From Paracoccaceae bacterium (GTDB taxonomy: Bacteria > Pseudomonadota > Alphaproteobacteria > Rhodobacterales > Rhodobacteraceae), in the NCBI GenBank assembly GCA_019090405.1, contig JAHRVZ010000187.1, positions 1 to 7,498 on the forward strand: a DNA stretch of 7,498 nucleotides, given 5' to 3'. Under the pieces are notes generated by a model. It searched no databases. It saw only the letters and a program-made list of their open reading frames with translations, and was not told the DNA's origin. A program made the translations under genes and the position numbers. This document shows positions 7,381 through 7,498 of the stretch, one piece after another. Every line of letters starts with the position of its first letter. The first letter of the stretch is position 1.

Positions 7381-7412
7381 AAAGAAACACCCCGCGTTTG
7401 TTCAACGCGGGG
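7380..7412 (-). terminator. Rho-independent terminator of ssb
   Basis: On the reverse strand, 8 bases after the ssb stop, a perfect 9-bp stem (CCCCGCGTT / AACGCGGGG, arms 7412-7404 and 7398-7390) closes a 5-base loop and is followed by TGTTTCTTTT. The T-rich side lies on the leftward strand, so it ends ssb transcription. On the forward strand the stem is followed by CGAAAACC, so it would be a poor terminator for aroB, though the stem could still protect the 3' end. Confidence 0.85.
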
Positions 7413-7420
7413 CGAAAACC

Positions 7421-7498
7421 TTAGAACGGGATTTCGTCATCCATATCGCGGGACGCAGGCGCGTTGCCGCCACCACCTTGACCGCCACCTTGACCACC
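7421..7498 (-). CDS. ssb: Single-stranded DNA-binding protein, C-terminal fragment (rest beyond the window)
   Basis: The last 25 codons of a leftward gene are present, entering from the right edge in frame and ending with TAA at 7423-7421. They encode a Gly/Gln-rich linker (GGQGGGQGGGGNAPASR) followed by DMDDEIPF. A flexible Gly-rich linker ending in an acidic tip with terminal Pro-Phe is the hallmark of bacterial SSB. This tip recruits repair and replication partners such as RecQ, PriA, RecO and exonuclease I. The DNA-binding OB fold would be outside the window. The gene converges with aroB and has its own terminator. Confidence 0.92.
   Translation of the reverse strand, partial: GGQGGGQGGGGNAPASRDMDDEIPF

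Noticed and set aside
7190..7405. Reverse-strand open frame of 71 codons spanning the aroB end and the palindromes
   Set aside because: It covers the terminator and palindrome cluster and the antisense of aroB, with no ribosome binding site I can support. It is probably a by-product of the repeat sequence.

Overview
The window looks like a core-genome segment of an alphaproteobacterium, most likely Rhodobacterales (a Roseobacter-like marine bacterium). The evidence is the moderate-to-high GC, the character of the proteins, a divergent xerD / aroK-aroB arrangement, and an SSB with a Gly/Gln-rich linker. No taxonomic search was possible, so this is inference.

Layout. Positions 1-5508 are one leftward gene series. 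Read in the direction of transcription it is: a 49-codon small membrane protein (5508-5359), a secreted helical protein of unknown function (5369-3837), the tyrosine recombinase XerD (3837-2878), a CorB/CNNM-type CBS-domain membrane protein (2823-1516), and a folate-biopterin-transporter-family membrane protein (1516 to the left edge, C-terminus missing). Three of the four junctions overlap, by 11, 1 and 1 bases. The fourth is a 54-base gap, so a single operon is likely. An 83-base AT-rich divergent intergenic region (5509-5591) separates this series from the rightward pair aroK (5592-6182) and aroB (6182-7306), which also overlap by one base. After aroB comes a short convergent intergenic region with a run of palindromes (7324-7380) and a GC-rich terminator hairpin (7390-7412). 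The latter serves the leftward gene ssb, of which only the last 25 codons are present (7421-7498).

How the genes work together. AroB makes 3-dehydroquinate and AroK phosphorylates shikimate, two steps of the same pathway to chorismate. XerD resolves chromosome dimers and SSB coats single-stranded DNA, both housekeeping. The small membrane protein and the secreted protein are predicted to meet at the inner membrane/periplasm and are the least explained part of the window. The CorB-like protein and the FBT-family transporter are both inner-membrane proteins, with ion export or uptake and folate/pterin-like uptake as family-level guesses.

I found no mobile element, CRISPR array, tRNA/rRNA or obvious foreign island, and no clear candidate for a new multi-gene system. 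The most useful observations are the small gene 5359-5508, the corrected start of its downstream neighbour, and the palindrome cluster after aroB.
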